DNA of 59,190 nucleotides from Candidatus Rokuibacteriota bacterium. Its GTDB lineage: Bacteria > Methylomirabilota > Methylomirabilia > Rokubacteriales > CSP1-6. The position numbers were made by a program, and so were the translations under genes. Positions 1 through 7,629 of the stretch are shown piece after piece. Each line of letters opens with the position of its first letter. Position 1 is the first letter of the stretch. A model generated the notes under the pieces. The model had not been told where the DNA came from and did no database searches. It saw only the letters and a program-made list of their open reading frames with translations. The stretch spans positions 1 through 59,190 of the forward strand of contig JACPCW010000080.1 in assembly GCA_016184365.1 (NCBI GenBank), written 5' to 3'.

Positions 1-194
1 GCCCCGACATGGCCCCCAGACCCCCCACGCTCGTCGCGCCCCGGCGAAGCCGGGGCACTCCTCGACTTCGCGCTCGGACCTGTTGCTGATTCCACCGGGC
101 GCCCCCGCATCCCCCAGCGCTCGGATCTGTTGCTGATTCCACCGGGGGCCCCCGCATCCCCCAGCGCTCGGACGTGCCCCGGCGGAGCCGGGGC
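1..194. repeat. Two-hairpin repeat cluster at operon 3' end
   Basis: This region downstream of the V4R gene holds no gene. It begins inside a copy of the repeat family found elsewhere in the window: the end of hairpin 1 (CCGACATGGCCCCC) is at the window edge, and hairpin 2 is at 38-56 (GCCCCGGC, loop GAA, GCCGGGGC). A degenerate second set follows, with another perfect hairpin 2 at 176-194 (loop GGA). The position, just past the last stop of a leftward operon, suggests a terminator-like or REP-like role. There is no T-run, so a classical intrinsic terminator is not shown. Confidence 0.75.
71..172. repeat. 47-bp tandem repeat, two full units
   Basis: Two adjacent copies of a 47-base unit (71-117 and 118-164), plus the first eight bases of a third (CGCTCGGA at 165), differ at only a few positions. 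Each unit contains GTTGCTGATTCCACCGGG followed by a C-rich stretch resembling the linker of the two-hairpin repeat. It looks like local duplication within that repeat family. There are no spacers, so it is not a CRISPR. Confidence 0.8.
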
Positions 195-220
195 GCGCCT
201 CGGGACTGGCACGGCGCGTC

Positions 221-715
221 TCATCGACCTGGCGGTCGGACGGCTTCGAAGCGGCACACGCCCGCGCCCGTCGCGAGGCACGCCGTCTCCCGCGCCGGCC
301 ATCGCGTGCCGAACACGGTCTCGGTCAGCGCCTCGAGGACGCCGCGTGTGACGTGACACACGGGATGCGACGACGCGCCGTAGGCTTCCGCGAACGGCGA
401 GCGCCGGACGGTGATCGCGAGCCGATCGGCCGTCAGCGCGTCGAGCGAGAACTCGCCCCAGCCGATCGCGGAGCCCATCGCGATCAGGCGTTCCACGCGC
501 TCCGCCGGCGTGCCGGCGAGATGGCTCGCCGCGCGCCCGCCGCCCGCGCGTCCACCGGCCGCGAAGCATTCCGCTGCCGCGTCGCCGAGCGTGGTTTCGA
601 CGGCGCGCTGCACCGCCGCGAGCGTCTCCGGGCGGATGAGGAGATAGCGGCCGCCGCGCCACGAGAGCACGCCGGGCTCGTGCGCGAGCTCGGCGAGCAC
701 CGGGTTGGACGTCAC
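221..715 (-). CDS. V4R (4-vinyl reductase) domain protein
   Basis: A 164-residue protein whose C-terminal part has the V4R pattern: conserved Cys120, Cys146 and Cys154, the last two in CLATGAGVCRF. V4R domains occur in BchJ-like and XylR/DmpR-type proteins, bind small hydrophobic ligands and often carry a metal via Cys/His. No DNA-binding or catalytic domain is attached, so a small-molecule-binding accessory role is only inferred. The GTG start at 715 overlaps the stop of the opine-dehydrogenase-like gene by GTGA, which fixes the start. It is the last gene of a coupled leftward cluster. Confidence 0.8.
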   Translation of the reverse strand: MTSNPVLAELAHEPGVLSWRGGRYLLIRPETLAAVQRAVETTLGDAAAECFAAGGRAGGGRAASHLAGTPAERVERLIAMGSAIGWGEFSLDALTADRLAITVRRSPFAEAYGASSHPVCHVTRGVLEALTETVFGTRWPARETACLATGAGVCRFEAVRPPGR

Positions 716-1821
716 CTGACCGCCTGCACCCACGCCGTCGAGTCCCAGCCGTCGTACAGCAGCTGGCGAATCTCGCGGAGCACGAAGTCGCCGAGCCCGT
801 GATGCTCGAGCGCGCGCCCGCGACCGCCGAGGCTCCGCCCGAGCAGGACGCCGAAGACGTGCAGCAGCCCCGTCGACGCCGGCGTCGGCACGCCGACCGT
901 GCGCGCGGCCGATTCGAACAGCGGCAGGCCCATCACGACGTCCTCGGTGACGTACCGGTGCTCGAGCGTGACCGTTTCGCTCCACAGCCCGCTCGCGATC
1001 AACTTGGCCTTCGCGCCGGCGCCGTAGAGGCCCTCCGCGGCGCGCGCGTCGTCGTAGTACGTCGCCTGCTCGTAGTGCGGCGGCGGATATCCCCACCCGC
1101 GGCGCGCGCCGAGACGCTCGTCGTCGAGCGCGTCGATGAGCTTTCGCGCGCTCGCCGTCGTGCCGGTCGCGTGGATGTCGAACGTGCCGGCATCGATCGC
1201 GCCGGTGTTCAGCAGCACGAGCGGCGGGTGGAGCACGACGCCCGCGTTGGTGAGCGCGACGTCGAGCACGTCGACGCACGGCCGCAGGGTCGTGTAGAGC
1301 CCGCTCAGGCGCTCGACGACCTCCTTGGTGCGCGACGCCGGGAACACGCCGATCGGCAGGTTCGCGGCGCGGACGGGCGCCGACACCTCGGCCGCGCCGG
1401 TCTTGCGCGCGAGATACGGGAGCGTCCCCGTCTCGGCGAACGCGCGCGGCAATGTTCCGCCCGCGCGCGCGATGTCGCGCGCCATCACGTACGCGCCGAA
1501 CGATCCCGGCATCATGACGACGACGTGGCGCTCGGTCAGCCGCGACGCGAGATCGCGCGCGAGCGCCTCGTGCGTCGTCGCGGGCAGCGCGAGCACGACC
1601 ACGTCGGCGCCGTCGAGCGCGACGCCGAGATCCGACGTCACTCGCTCGAGCCGCGCGAGGCCCTGGCGCTCTTCCGACCGCAGCGTGATGCCGCCGGCGT
1701 CCCGGACGGGGCCGAGATCGGCGTCGGAGCGGCGCCACAGTCGAACGGCATGGCCGGCGAGCGACAGGTCGGCGGCCGCGGCGAAGGCGCCGTTGCCGCC
1801 GCCGAGGACGGCAACGTTCAT
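712..1821 (-). CDS. Opine/octopine dehydrogenase family NAD(P)-binding oxidoreductase
   Basis: A 369-residue protein starting with a Rossmann nucleotide-binding loop (GGGNGAFAAAADL, residues 7-19), followed by the helical C-terminal domain typical of the octopine/nopaline dehydrogenase superfamily. Family members reductively condense an amino acid with a 2-oxo acid, or oxidise the product; the substrate here is unknown. The ATG at 1821 overlaps the CaiB stop (ATGA), and its own stop overlaps the V4R start, so the three are probably made from one transcript. Acting with a CoA-transferase is suggestive but unproven. Confidence 0.82.
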   Translation of the reverse strand: MNVAVLGGGNGAFAAAADLSLAGHAVRLWRRSDADLGPVRDAGGITLRSEERQGLARLERVTSDLGVALDGADVVVLALPATTHEALARDLASRLTERHVVVMMPGSFGAYVMARDIARAGGTLPRAFAETGTLPYLARKTGAAEVSAPVRAANLPIGVFPASRTKEVVERLSGLYTTLRPCVDVLDVALTNAGVVLHPPLVLLNTGAIDAGTFDIHATGTTASARKLIDALDDERLGARRGWGYPPPHYEQATYYDDARAAEGLYGAGAKAKLIASGLWSETVTLEHRYVTEDVVMGLPLFESAARTVGVPTPASTGLLHVFGVLLGRSLGGRGRALEHHGLGDFVLREIRQLLYDGWDSTAWVQAVR

Positions 1822-3011
1822 CGAATGACTCCTGCGTGCCGCAACGCCTCGATGCGCGCGGCGTCGTAGCCGGCGACGTCGCGCAGGACGTCGGCGGTGT
1901 GCTGTCCCAGTCGTGCGGGTGGTACCACGTCGAGCTTCAGCTCGCCGTCCACCTTGATCGGCGTGCCGAGCGTCGGCACCCGGCCGTGCACCGGGTGCTG
2001 CATGTCGGTGACCATCGCGCGATACCGCACCTGTTCGTCGGCGAGCACCTGGTCCACGCGCTGGATCGGCGCCGCCGGAACGCCCTGGCCGTTCAGGCGA
2101 TCGAGCCACTCGCGCGTCGGGCGCGTCGCGAACGTTTCCACGAGCAGCGGCTCGAGCGCGGCGCGATGCGTGAGGCGGTCGCGATTCGTGGCGAACCGCG
2201 GGTCGCGCTCCCACTCCGCCTTCTCCATGGCGTGACAGAAGCCCTGCCAGAACCGGTCGTTGAAGACCGCGATGATCAGGTGGCCGTCGCGGGTCGCGTA
2301 CGCGCCGTAGGGCATGACCGATGAATGCCCGGAGCCCGCGGGTCCGAGCGCCTTGCCGTCGGTCCAGTAGTACTGCGCGATGTACGTCAGCAGCGAGACC
2401 TGGCAGTCGAGCAGCGCGAGGTCGAGCGACGCGCCGCGCCCGGTGCGCTCGCGCCGCAGCAGCGCGCCCGCGACCGCGAACGCGCCGAACATGCCGCCGG
2501 CGAGATCACCCATCGGCAGTCCCATGCGGACCGGCGGTCGGCCGGGCTCGCCGGTGAGACTCATCGCGCCGCCGCGCGCCTGCAGTGCCAGATCGAACGC
2601 GGGCAGCTCGCGATGCGGCCCCTCCTGCCCGTAGGCGGAGATCGCGCAGTGGACGATCCGCGGATTCACGCGCGACATCGCCTCGTAGTCGCAGCCGAGC
2701 TTCGCCATGACGCCGGGCCGGAAGTTTTCCCAGACAACGTCGGCGTGGCGCACGAGATCGAGGAAGACGTCGCGGCCCTCCGGCTTCGTCAGCTCGATCG
2801 CGATCGACTTCTTGTTCCGGTTGATCGCGAGGAAGTACGCCGACTCGCCGTCGGGCAGGAACGGCGGGCCCATGACGCGCATCGGGTCGCCGCCGTCGGG
2901 GTCTTCGATCTTGATGACGTCGGCGCCCATGTCGGCGAGCAGCATCGAGCCGTACGGCCCGGCGAGCATGCGGGAGAGATCGAGCACGCGGATGCCGTCG
3001 AAGAGCTTCAT
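1818..3011 (-). CDS. CaiB/BaiF family (class III) CoA-transferase
   Basis: A 397-residue protein of normal length for class III CoA-transferases. The N-terminus (DGIRVLDLSRMLAGPYGSML) is diagnostic, and the catalytic aspartate that forms the acyl anhydride in the family corresponds to Asp140 in LPAFDLALQARGG. It moves CoA between carboxylic acids; the acids are not predictable from sequence. The ATG at 3011 overlaps the stop of a small upstream ORF (ATGA), and its stop overlaps the next gene. Confidence 0.93.
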   Translation of the reverse strand: MKLFDGIRVLDLSRMLAGPYGSMLLADMGADVIKIEDPDGGDPMRVMGPPFLPDGESAYFLAINRNKKSIAIELTKPEGRDVFLDLVRHADVVWENFRPGVMAKLGCDYEAMSRVNPRIVHCAISAYGQEGPHRELPAFDLALQARGGAMSLTGEPGRPPVRMGLPMGDLAGGMFGAFAVAGALLRRERTGRGASLDLALLDCQVSLLTYIAQYYWTDGKALGPAGSGHSSVMPYGAYATRDGHLIIAVFNDRFWQGFCHAMEKAEWERDPRFATNRDRLTHRAALEPLLVETFATRPTREWLDRLNGQGVPAAPIQRVDQVLADEQVRYRAMVTDMQHPVHGRVPTLGTPIKVDGELKLDVVPPARLGQHTADVLRDVAGYDAARIEALRHAGVIR

Positions 3012-3199
3012 CGCGCCCGACGCACGCCGCGGCTCGCGCCTCGCCGGACCGCGGCGTCCATCTCCGCCAATGTGACGGGGCGGCGGCCTGGACGGTGGAG
3101 CAGGCCCTTGAGATCGGCGGCAGATCGTGCGGGTCTCGATCCTTGCTTCCGCGATGCCGATCGCTCGGACGGTTGTCGCTGGTGTCGCTTCTTCTTCAT
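3008..3199 (-). CDS. Small basic protein, resembles antitoxin C-terminus
   Basis: A 63-residue, Arg/Lys-rich reading frame from an ATG at 3199 whose TGA overlaps the CaiB start (ATGA), the arrangement seen for many real genes here. The segment LLHRPGRRPVTLAEMDAAV resembles the C-terminal tail of AbrB/MazE-type antitoxins, where it contacts the toxin, but no DNA-binding beta-hairpin precedes it. It could be a truncated antitoxin, a translational leader for the transferase, or chance. Function unknown. Confidence 0.45.
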   Translation of the reverse strand: MKKKRHQRQPSERSASRKQGSRPARSAADLKGLLHRPGRRPVTLAEMDAAVRRGASRGVRRAR

Positions 3200-3217
3200 C
3201 GATCTACCCAGCCCGAC

Positions 3218-4243
3218 TCAGAATCCTCGCGTGACGGTGCGGAGCCCGTTGGCGACGATCTCGCGCAGGATCGCGACGAGCGCCCGCTGCGTCCGGGCCG
3301 ACGTCCCGTCCACGCGAAGCACCTGCGCGGCGTAGGCGCCGTCGATACCGCCGGCCGCGACGCACCGCCGGAGCATGAAGTCTTCCGTCTCCTCGTCCTG
3401 GAAGAGGTCGGGATCCTTCAGCGCGAAGGCGATCTGCGCGGCGACGCCATACGCGCCCCAGTTCGAGACGCTCGCCGAAACGAGGACGTCAGTGCGCGTG
3501 ACGGTGGCCAGGCCGTCGCCGCACGGGCACCGGCATACCGCCCCGAACGGCTGGATCTTCCGCACGGCGTCGTAGATGACGCCGTTGCCGATCTCGTTGC
3601 CGCCATCGCCGATACCGATGGTGAGGATGCCGCGTTGCCGCGCGAGATTGGCGAGGTGAAACGCGTGCCCGGTTTCCGCCGGATCTTTCGCGGAGCCGAG
3701 GATCGTGTGATGTACGCCCTTGGCGTTCGGTCCCGTCTTCTCGATGAAGACGACGGCGCGCGGCTGGTAGCGGTCGAGCGCCGCGGCGGCGAACGTCCGG
3801 CCGGCATCGTCGCCGGGTGGGATGACGTCGACGACCGCGGTGTGCGGCCGGCGCTCGAAGCGCTCGGCGTCGATGACCGAGATCCCGGCCGCCTCGATCG
3901 TGGCGACGATCGGCTCGCGATGTGGCTCGTCGCACGCGAGCGCGACGCGAGCGCCGATACCAAGGTCGAGCACGCGCGCGAGCGACGCTGCACCGAGCGG
4001 ACCGTCCGTCTCGCCCTTGTGCAGGCCGAAGCGGCTACCAGAGCCGGTGACGATCAGGACCACGTCGCGCCGGCTCAGGCGGTCGAGCAGCGCCCGCGCC
4101 GCGAGGTACACCAGCGCCTCGCCACCCTGGGCGTCGCGCGCGGCCTCGTACAGGGGCCGGATCACGCCGCGCGGCAGCTCGCCGGCGAAGCGCATTTCGA
4201 TTGAGATCGCACGGTCGATGGCGTCGGCGATCAGCTTCGGCAT
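3218..4243 (-). CDS. D-glutamate cyclase-like protein (DUF4392)
   Basis: A 341-residue protein matching the DUF4392 / D-glutamate cyclase C-terminal family. Recognisable blocks are ETDGPLGAASLARVL (78-92), FIEKTGPNAKGVHHT (166-180) and the glycine-rich IGIGDGGNEIGNG (209-221). Family members lactamise D-glutamate to 5-oxo-D-proline. Oxoprolinase-type hydantoinase genes lie 12 kb away, a possible but distant link. It lies between the CaiB cluster and VapBC and ends 18 bases before the small ORF start. Confidence 0.82.
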   Translation of the reverse strand: MPKLIADAIDRAISIEMRFAGELPRGVIRPLYEAARDAQGGEALVYLAARALLDRLSRRDVVLIVTGSGSRFGLHKGETDGPLGAASLARVLDLGIGARVALACDEPHREPIVATIEAAGISVIDAERFERRPHTAVVDVIPPGDDAGRTFAAAALDRYQPRAVVFIEKTGPNAKGVHHTILGSAKDPAETGHAFHLANLARQRGILTIGIGDGGNEIGNGVIYDAVRKIQPFGAVCRCPCGDGLATVTRTDVLVSASVSNWGAYGVAAQIAFALKDPDLFQDEETEDFMLRRCVAAGGIDGAYAAQVLRVDGTSARTQRALVAILREIVANGLRTVTRGF

Positions 4244-4254
4244 CTCAGCGAGGC

Positions 4255-4719
4255 CTAGAGGTAGTCATCGAGCACGAGGACGGCCAGTCCTTCCGCCTTC
4301 AGCCTGCGCAGACCGGTGTCGTTCGTCAGGAAGCCGCTGACACCCGCGTGGCGTGCCGTGGCCACGAGCAGCGCATCGGGCGTCCGGAGTCCGTACCGGG
4401 CCCGCAGTCGGGCTGCGTCCTTCGCGATCGGGTAGTCGGGTGCGCGGACAGCCGTATGGGGCAGCGACAGAACGAAGTGCTCGAATGTCTCGACCTGTTC
4501 GGTGGCTCCCTCGGCGAAGGGCTTCGTCAGGAGCTCGGTCACCGAGACGGTCGAGAGCACCGCCCGCGGCCCGCCCGCGGCGATCGCGGCGAACACCGCT
4601 TCCGTCAACTCCACGTAGGGGCTGATGTCATCGAGGTGGTAGATCAGGATCGAGCTGTCGAGGCCGATGCTCTCCAGTCGTCCGAGATCGGTGACGAATC
4701 GCGCCGTCTTCACCGCCAC
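4255..4719 (-). CDS. vapC: PIN-domain ribonuclease toxin (VapC-like)
   Basis: A 154-residue PIN domain. The acidic metal-binding set is visible: Asp21 in GLDSSILIYHLDD, Glu61 in TVSVTELLTKP, Asp114 in RTPDALLVATA and Asp133 in FLTNDTGL. These would coordinate Mg2+ for single-strand RNA cleavage. It overlaps the upstream AbrB-type antitoxin by 10 bases, the standard antitoxin-first order. The set of catalytic acids is complete, so the toxin looks functional. The RNA target cannot be predicted. Confidence 0.9.
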   Translation of the reverse strand: MAVKTARFVTDLGRLESIGLDSSILIYHLDDISPYVELTEAVFAAIAAGGPRAVLSTVSVTELLTKPFAEGATEQVETFEHFVLSLPHTAVRAPDYPIAKDAARLRARYGLRTPDALLVATARHAGVSGFLTNDTGLRRLKAEGLAVLVLDDYL

Positions 4720-4955
4720 GACTCGCGCTCCCGCTCCAGATAGGCGTCGACTTCACGGCGCGTCTTGCCCCACGTCCCCTTCATGAGGCCGCGGGTCGCC
4801 CGGGCGTACTCGCGCGGCGTGGTGACGAGCATCCGGCCGTCCTCGAGGATGATGAGCACGTCGTCGCCCTCTTTCATCCCGAGGGCATCTCGCATCTCCT
4901 TCGGGATGACGAGTTGACCTTTCCGGCTAAGCCTTACCGACTTCGTAACGGTCAT
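4710..4955 (-). CDS. vapB: AbrB/SpoVT-type antitoxin (VapB-like)
   Basis: An 81-residue protein with an N-terminal swapped-hairpin DNA-binding domain (SRKGQLVIPKEMRDALGM) and a C-terminal Arg/Glu-rich tail that would bind the PIN toxin. It is encoded just upstream of vapC and overlaps it by 10 bases. A good TATAAT element and a small inverted repeat lie just upstream of the ATG, consistent with conditional autoregulation by the antitoxin-toxin complex. Confidence 0.92.
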   Translation of the reverse strand: MTVTKSVRLSRKGQLVIPKEMRDALGMKEGDDVLIILEDGRMLVTTPREYARATRGLMKGTWGKTRREVDAYLERERESWR

Positions 4956-4975
4956 ACTATCCTCCAGTAGGTAGG

Positions 4976-4991
4976 ATTATACCGGTCGGTA
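4976..4991 (-). promoter_or_regulatory. vapBC -10 element and putative operator
   Basis: On the minus strand a perfect TATAAT (4981-4976) lies 20 bases before the vapB ATG. An inverted repeat TACCG-GT-CGGTA (4980-4991) overlaps its upstream edge, where a bound AbrB-type antitoxin would block RNA polymerase. No convincing -35 element is seen. A ribosome-binding site (GGAGG) is present before the ATG. Confidence 0.6.
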
Positions 4992-5012
4992 AAGCCAGTG
5001 GCGCAGCGCCCT

Positions 5013-5250
5013 TCACTCAATCACGCGGTTGGCGCGTAACAGCACCGCATGGGGAATCGTCACGCCGAGCGCCTTCTCGGACGGCTTCGCACCTTTGCGG
5101 ATGCGGTCGACACGGCCGGCGGCGCGCCGAAACATCATGGAACAAATCGGGGGCGTACGACATGAGCGCGCCGATCTCGGTCTACGGCGCGGACGATCCC
5201 ATGAGCGCGATGCGATGCTTGCGAGCAAGACCCACGATGGCATGTCTCAA
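5013..5250 (-). pseudogene. Remnant of ABC substrate-binding protein (PF04392 type)
   Basis: The 3' end of a tryptophan/tyrosine-type ABC substrate-binding gene in decayed form. One frame reads IVGLARKHRIALMG, then a TAG at 5184-5182, then GALMSYAPDLF. A second frame continues MFRRAAGRVDRIRKGAKPS and ends EKALGVTIPHAVLLRANRVIE before TGA. Intact relatives have about 19 more residues between GAKP and the KALG motif. It therefore shows one stop, one frameshift and one deletion. The rest of the gene is absent; it ends just downstream of the Mo-hydroxylase stop. Confidence 0.82.
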
Positions 5251-5268
5251 TTTCGACGCCCCGGCGGT

Positions 5269-7629
5269 TCAGCGTCGACGCTCCGCAAGCGCGTGATGCA
5301 CGCGCTCGGGCGTGATCGGCAGCTCCGTGAAGCGCACGCCGATCGCGTTCTTGATCGCGTTGGCGACGGCGGCCGCGACGGGGATCACTCCCGACTCGCC
5401 GAGCCCCTTCGCGCCGAACGGCCCCTCCTCGTCGATGCTCTCGACGAGCTTCACGACGAGCTCCGGCATGTCGTCCGCCTTCAGCACCGCGTAGTCCATG
5501 AACGTCGTCGTCAGGATCTGGCCGTCTTCCACGACGAGCTTTTCGCTGAGCGCGTAGCCGAGGCCCATGTGGATGCCACCGTGGATCTGGCCTTCGGCGG
5601 CCGCCGGGTTCAGCGCGCGGCCGACGTCGTGCGCGGAGACGATGCGACGCACGCGCACCACGCCCGTCGCCTCCTCGACGTCGAGCAGCACCGCCTGCGC
5701 CGCGAAGCCGTACGACGCCGACACGTTGCCGTGCAGGTCCTTGTCGAGCATCGTCGTCGGCGGATCGTAGAAGGCTTCGGCGACGAGCGTCGTGCCGCCC
5801 GCGCGGAAATGTCCCGAGCGCACGATGCGGTCGTACGGCAGGCGGCGCTGCGGCTCGGCGCGCACGAACACGAAGCCGTTCTTCAGCTCGAGCCGATCGG
5901 CCGGCTCGTCCAGCTGGTCGGCCGCCATGGCCAGCAGCTCGGTGCGCAGCTTCTCCGCGGCCAGCCGCGCGGCATTGCCGGCGATGAACGTCGTGCGGCT
6001 CGCGTGCACGCCGACGTCCCACGGCTTCACCGTCGTGTCGGAGTTCACGACGTCCACGCGCTCGATCGGCGCGCCGAGGGTCTCGGCGACGATCATCGCG
6101 AGCACGGTCTCCGAGCCCTGTCCGATCTCCGTCGCGCCGGTGATGAGCGAGATCCTGCCGAAGTCGTCCAGCTTGACGATCGCGCCGCAGCCGTCGGACC
6201 GATAGATGCGCGCGCCGCCGGCCACGTGGAACATCGCGGCGTACCCGACGCCGCGCCGCCAGCCGGCCGGCACCGCCGGCGCGTTCTCCACGATCTCGCC
6301 CGCGACGGCGTCGAGGCACTCGCTCATCGCGCACGACGTGATGAGAGAGCCCTGCGGGTTCGGATCGCCGGGCTGCGTCGCATTGCGGCGGCGGATCTCG
6401 AGCGGATCGAGGCCGAGGCGCTCGGCGAGATCGTCCATCTGCGCCTCGACGGCGAACGTGGATTCGAGGTTGCCGTAGCCGCGCATCGACCCGGAGTAGG
6501 GATTGTTCGTGTACGCGATCGTCGTGTCGAAGCGGACGGCCGGGCAGCGATAGAGGCCGGCGACCGTCGACAGCATCACGTACGGCGTCGTCGAGCCCCA
6601 CGACACGTACGCGCCGTTGTCGACGACGACGTGGCAGTCGCGTCCGAGCAGCCGGCCGTCGCGATCCGCCGCCGTGCGCAGCCGGATGCGGCAGGCCTCG
6701 CGGCCCGGCGCGGCGAGGAACTCTTCCACGCGATCGAACTCGATCTTCACCGGCCGCCGCACCCTGCGCGCGAGCAGCGCCGCGATCAGGTCGATCGGAT
6801 AGAGATCGAGACCCCGGCCAAAGTTGCCGCCGACGGGCGGCTGCATCACGCGCACGCGGTCGCCGCCCACGCCGAGCGCGGCGGCGAGGTCGCGCTGGTA
6901 GAGGAACGGCACCTGCGTCGTGGACCACATCGTCAGGTTGCCGTCGACGTCCCAGTCCGCGATCGCCACCATCGTGCCGAGGCACGCCGTGTTCACGAAC
7001 GGCAGCGTGTACGTGCCTTCGACCGTCGCCGCGGCGGTCTCGAACGCGCGGTCGACGTCGCCGTGCGTGAACTGGTAGCGCAGCGGCGCCAGGTTCGATC
7101 CGAGGTCGTCGTGCACGAGCGGAGCGCCCGGCAGCGCCGCACGCTCGGGATCGAACACGGCCGGCAGTTCCTCGTATTCGACGTCGACGAGCTCGAGCGC
7201 TTCGTCCGCGATCGCCGCCGTCTCGGCGACGATGGCCGCCACCTCGTCGCGGATACAGCGCACCGTGTCGCGCTTCAGCGCGAGCTGGTCTTTCACGAAC
7301 CCGAACGGATACTGCTCGACGTCGGCGCCGGTCAGCACGGCCAGCACGCCGGGCCGCCGCGTGGCGCGCGACGTGTCGATGCGCACGATGCGCGCGTGCG
7401 GCACCTTCGCTCTCAGGATCCGGCCGTGCGCCATCCGCGGCAGCGCGAGGTCGTGGAGATACCGGGTCCGGCCCGTGACCTTCTCGCCGCCGTCCTTCTT
7501 GCGGACGGTCTTGCCGATGACGTCGAATTGAACGTGGGGGGCCCCGACATGGCCCCCCACACCCCCCCTCGCTCCGAGCGCCCCGGGGGACCCGTGGCGC
7601 TCGTCGATGTCGCGTCGTGGCGTCGTCAC
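5269..7629 (-). CDS. Xanthine dehydrogenase family molybdopterin-binding subunit
   Basis: A 786-residue large subunit of the molybdenum hydroxylase family (xanthine dehydrogenase, CO dehydrogenase, 4-hydroxybenzoyl-CoA reductase). Visible motifs are GGNFGRGLDLYPIDLIAALL, SGSMRGYGNLE, TGATEIGQGSETV and the catalytic-base loop AKGLGESGVIPVA near the C-terminus. It lacks the CO-dehydrogenase AYRCSFR loop. The Fe-S and FAD subunits are not in this window. The ATG at 7629 overlaps the mutase stop (ATGA); residues about 9-32 are encoded by a mobile two-hairpin repeat, and the family-like sequence begins at FDVIGKTVRKKDGGEK. No in-frame start codon lies between the repeat and that point. Confidence 0.9.
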   Translation of the reverse strand: MTTPRRDIDERHGSPGALGARGGVGGHVGAPHVQFDVIGKTVRKKDGGEKVTGRTRYLHDLALPRMAHGRILRAKVPHARIVRIDTSRATRRPGVLAVLTGADVEQYPFGFVKDQLALKRDTVRCIRDEVAAIVAETAAIADEALELVDVEYEELPAVFDPERAALPGAPLVHDDLGSNLAPLRYQFTHGDVDRAFETAAATVEGTYTLPFVNTACLGTMVAIADWDVDGNLTMWSTTQVPFLYQRDLAAALGVGGDRVRVMQPPVGGNFGRGLDLYPIDLIAALLARRVRRPVKIEFDRVEEFLAAPGREACRIRLRTAADRDGRLLGRDCHVVVDNGAYVSWGSTTPYVMLSTVAGLYRCPAVRFDTTIAYTNNPYSGSMRGYGNLESTFAVEAQMDDLAERLGLDPLEIRRRNATQPGDPNPQGSLITSCAMSECLDAVAGEIVENAPAVPAGWRRGVGYAAMFHVAGGARIYRSDGCGAIVKLDDFGRISLITGATEIGQGSETVLAMIVAETLGAPIERVDVVNSDTTVKPWDVGVHASRTTFIAGNAARLAAEKLRTELLAMAADQLDEPADRLELKNGFVFVRAEPQRRLPYDRIVRSGHFRAGGTTLVAEAFYDPPTTMLDKDLHGNVSASYGFAAQAVLLDVEEATGVVRVRRIVSAHDVGRALNPAAAEGQIHGGIHMGLGYALSEKLVVEDGQILTTTFMDYAVLKADDMPELVVKLVESIDEEGPFGAKGLGESGVIPVAAAVANAIKNAIGVRFTELPITPERVHHALAERRR
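7534..7603. repeat. Two-hairpin repeat inside a coding 5' end
   Basis: Hairpin 1 is a perfect 10-bp stem, GTGGGGGGCC (7534-7543) with GGCCCCCCAC (7551-7560) and loop CCGACAT. Hairpin 2 has 8-bp arms CGAGCGCC (7575-7582) and GGCGCTCG (7596-7603). It lies between the coupled ATG at 7629 and the conserved N-terminus of the Mo-hydroxylase subunit. Read on the minus strand it encodes GGVGGHVGAP in frame. Confidence 0.85.
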
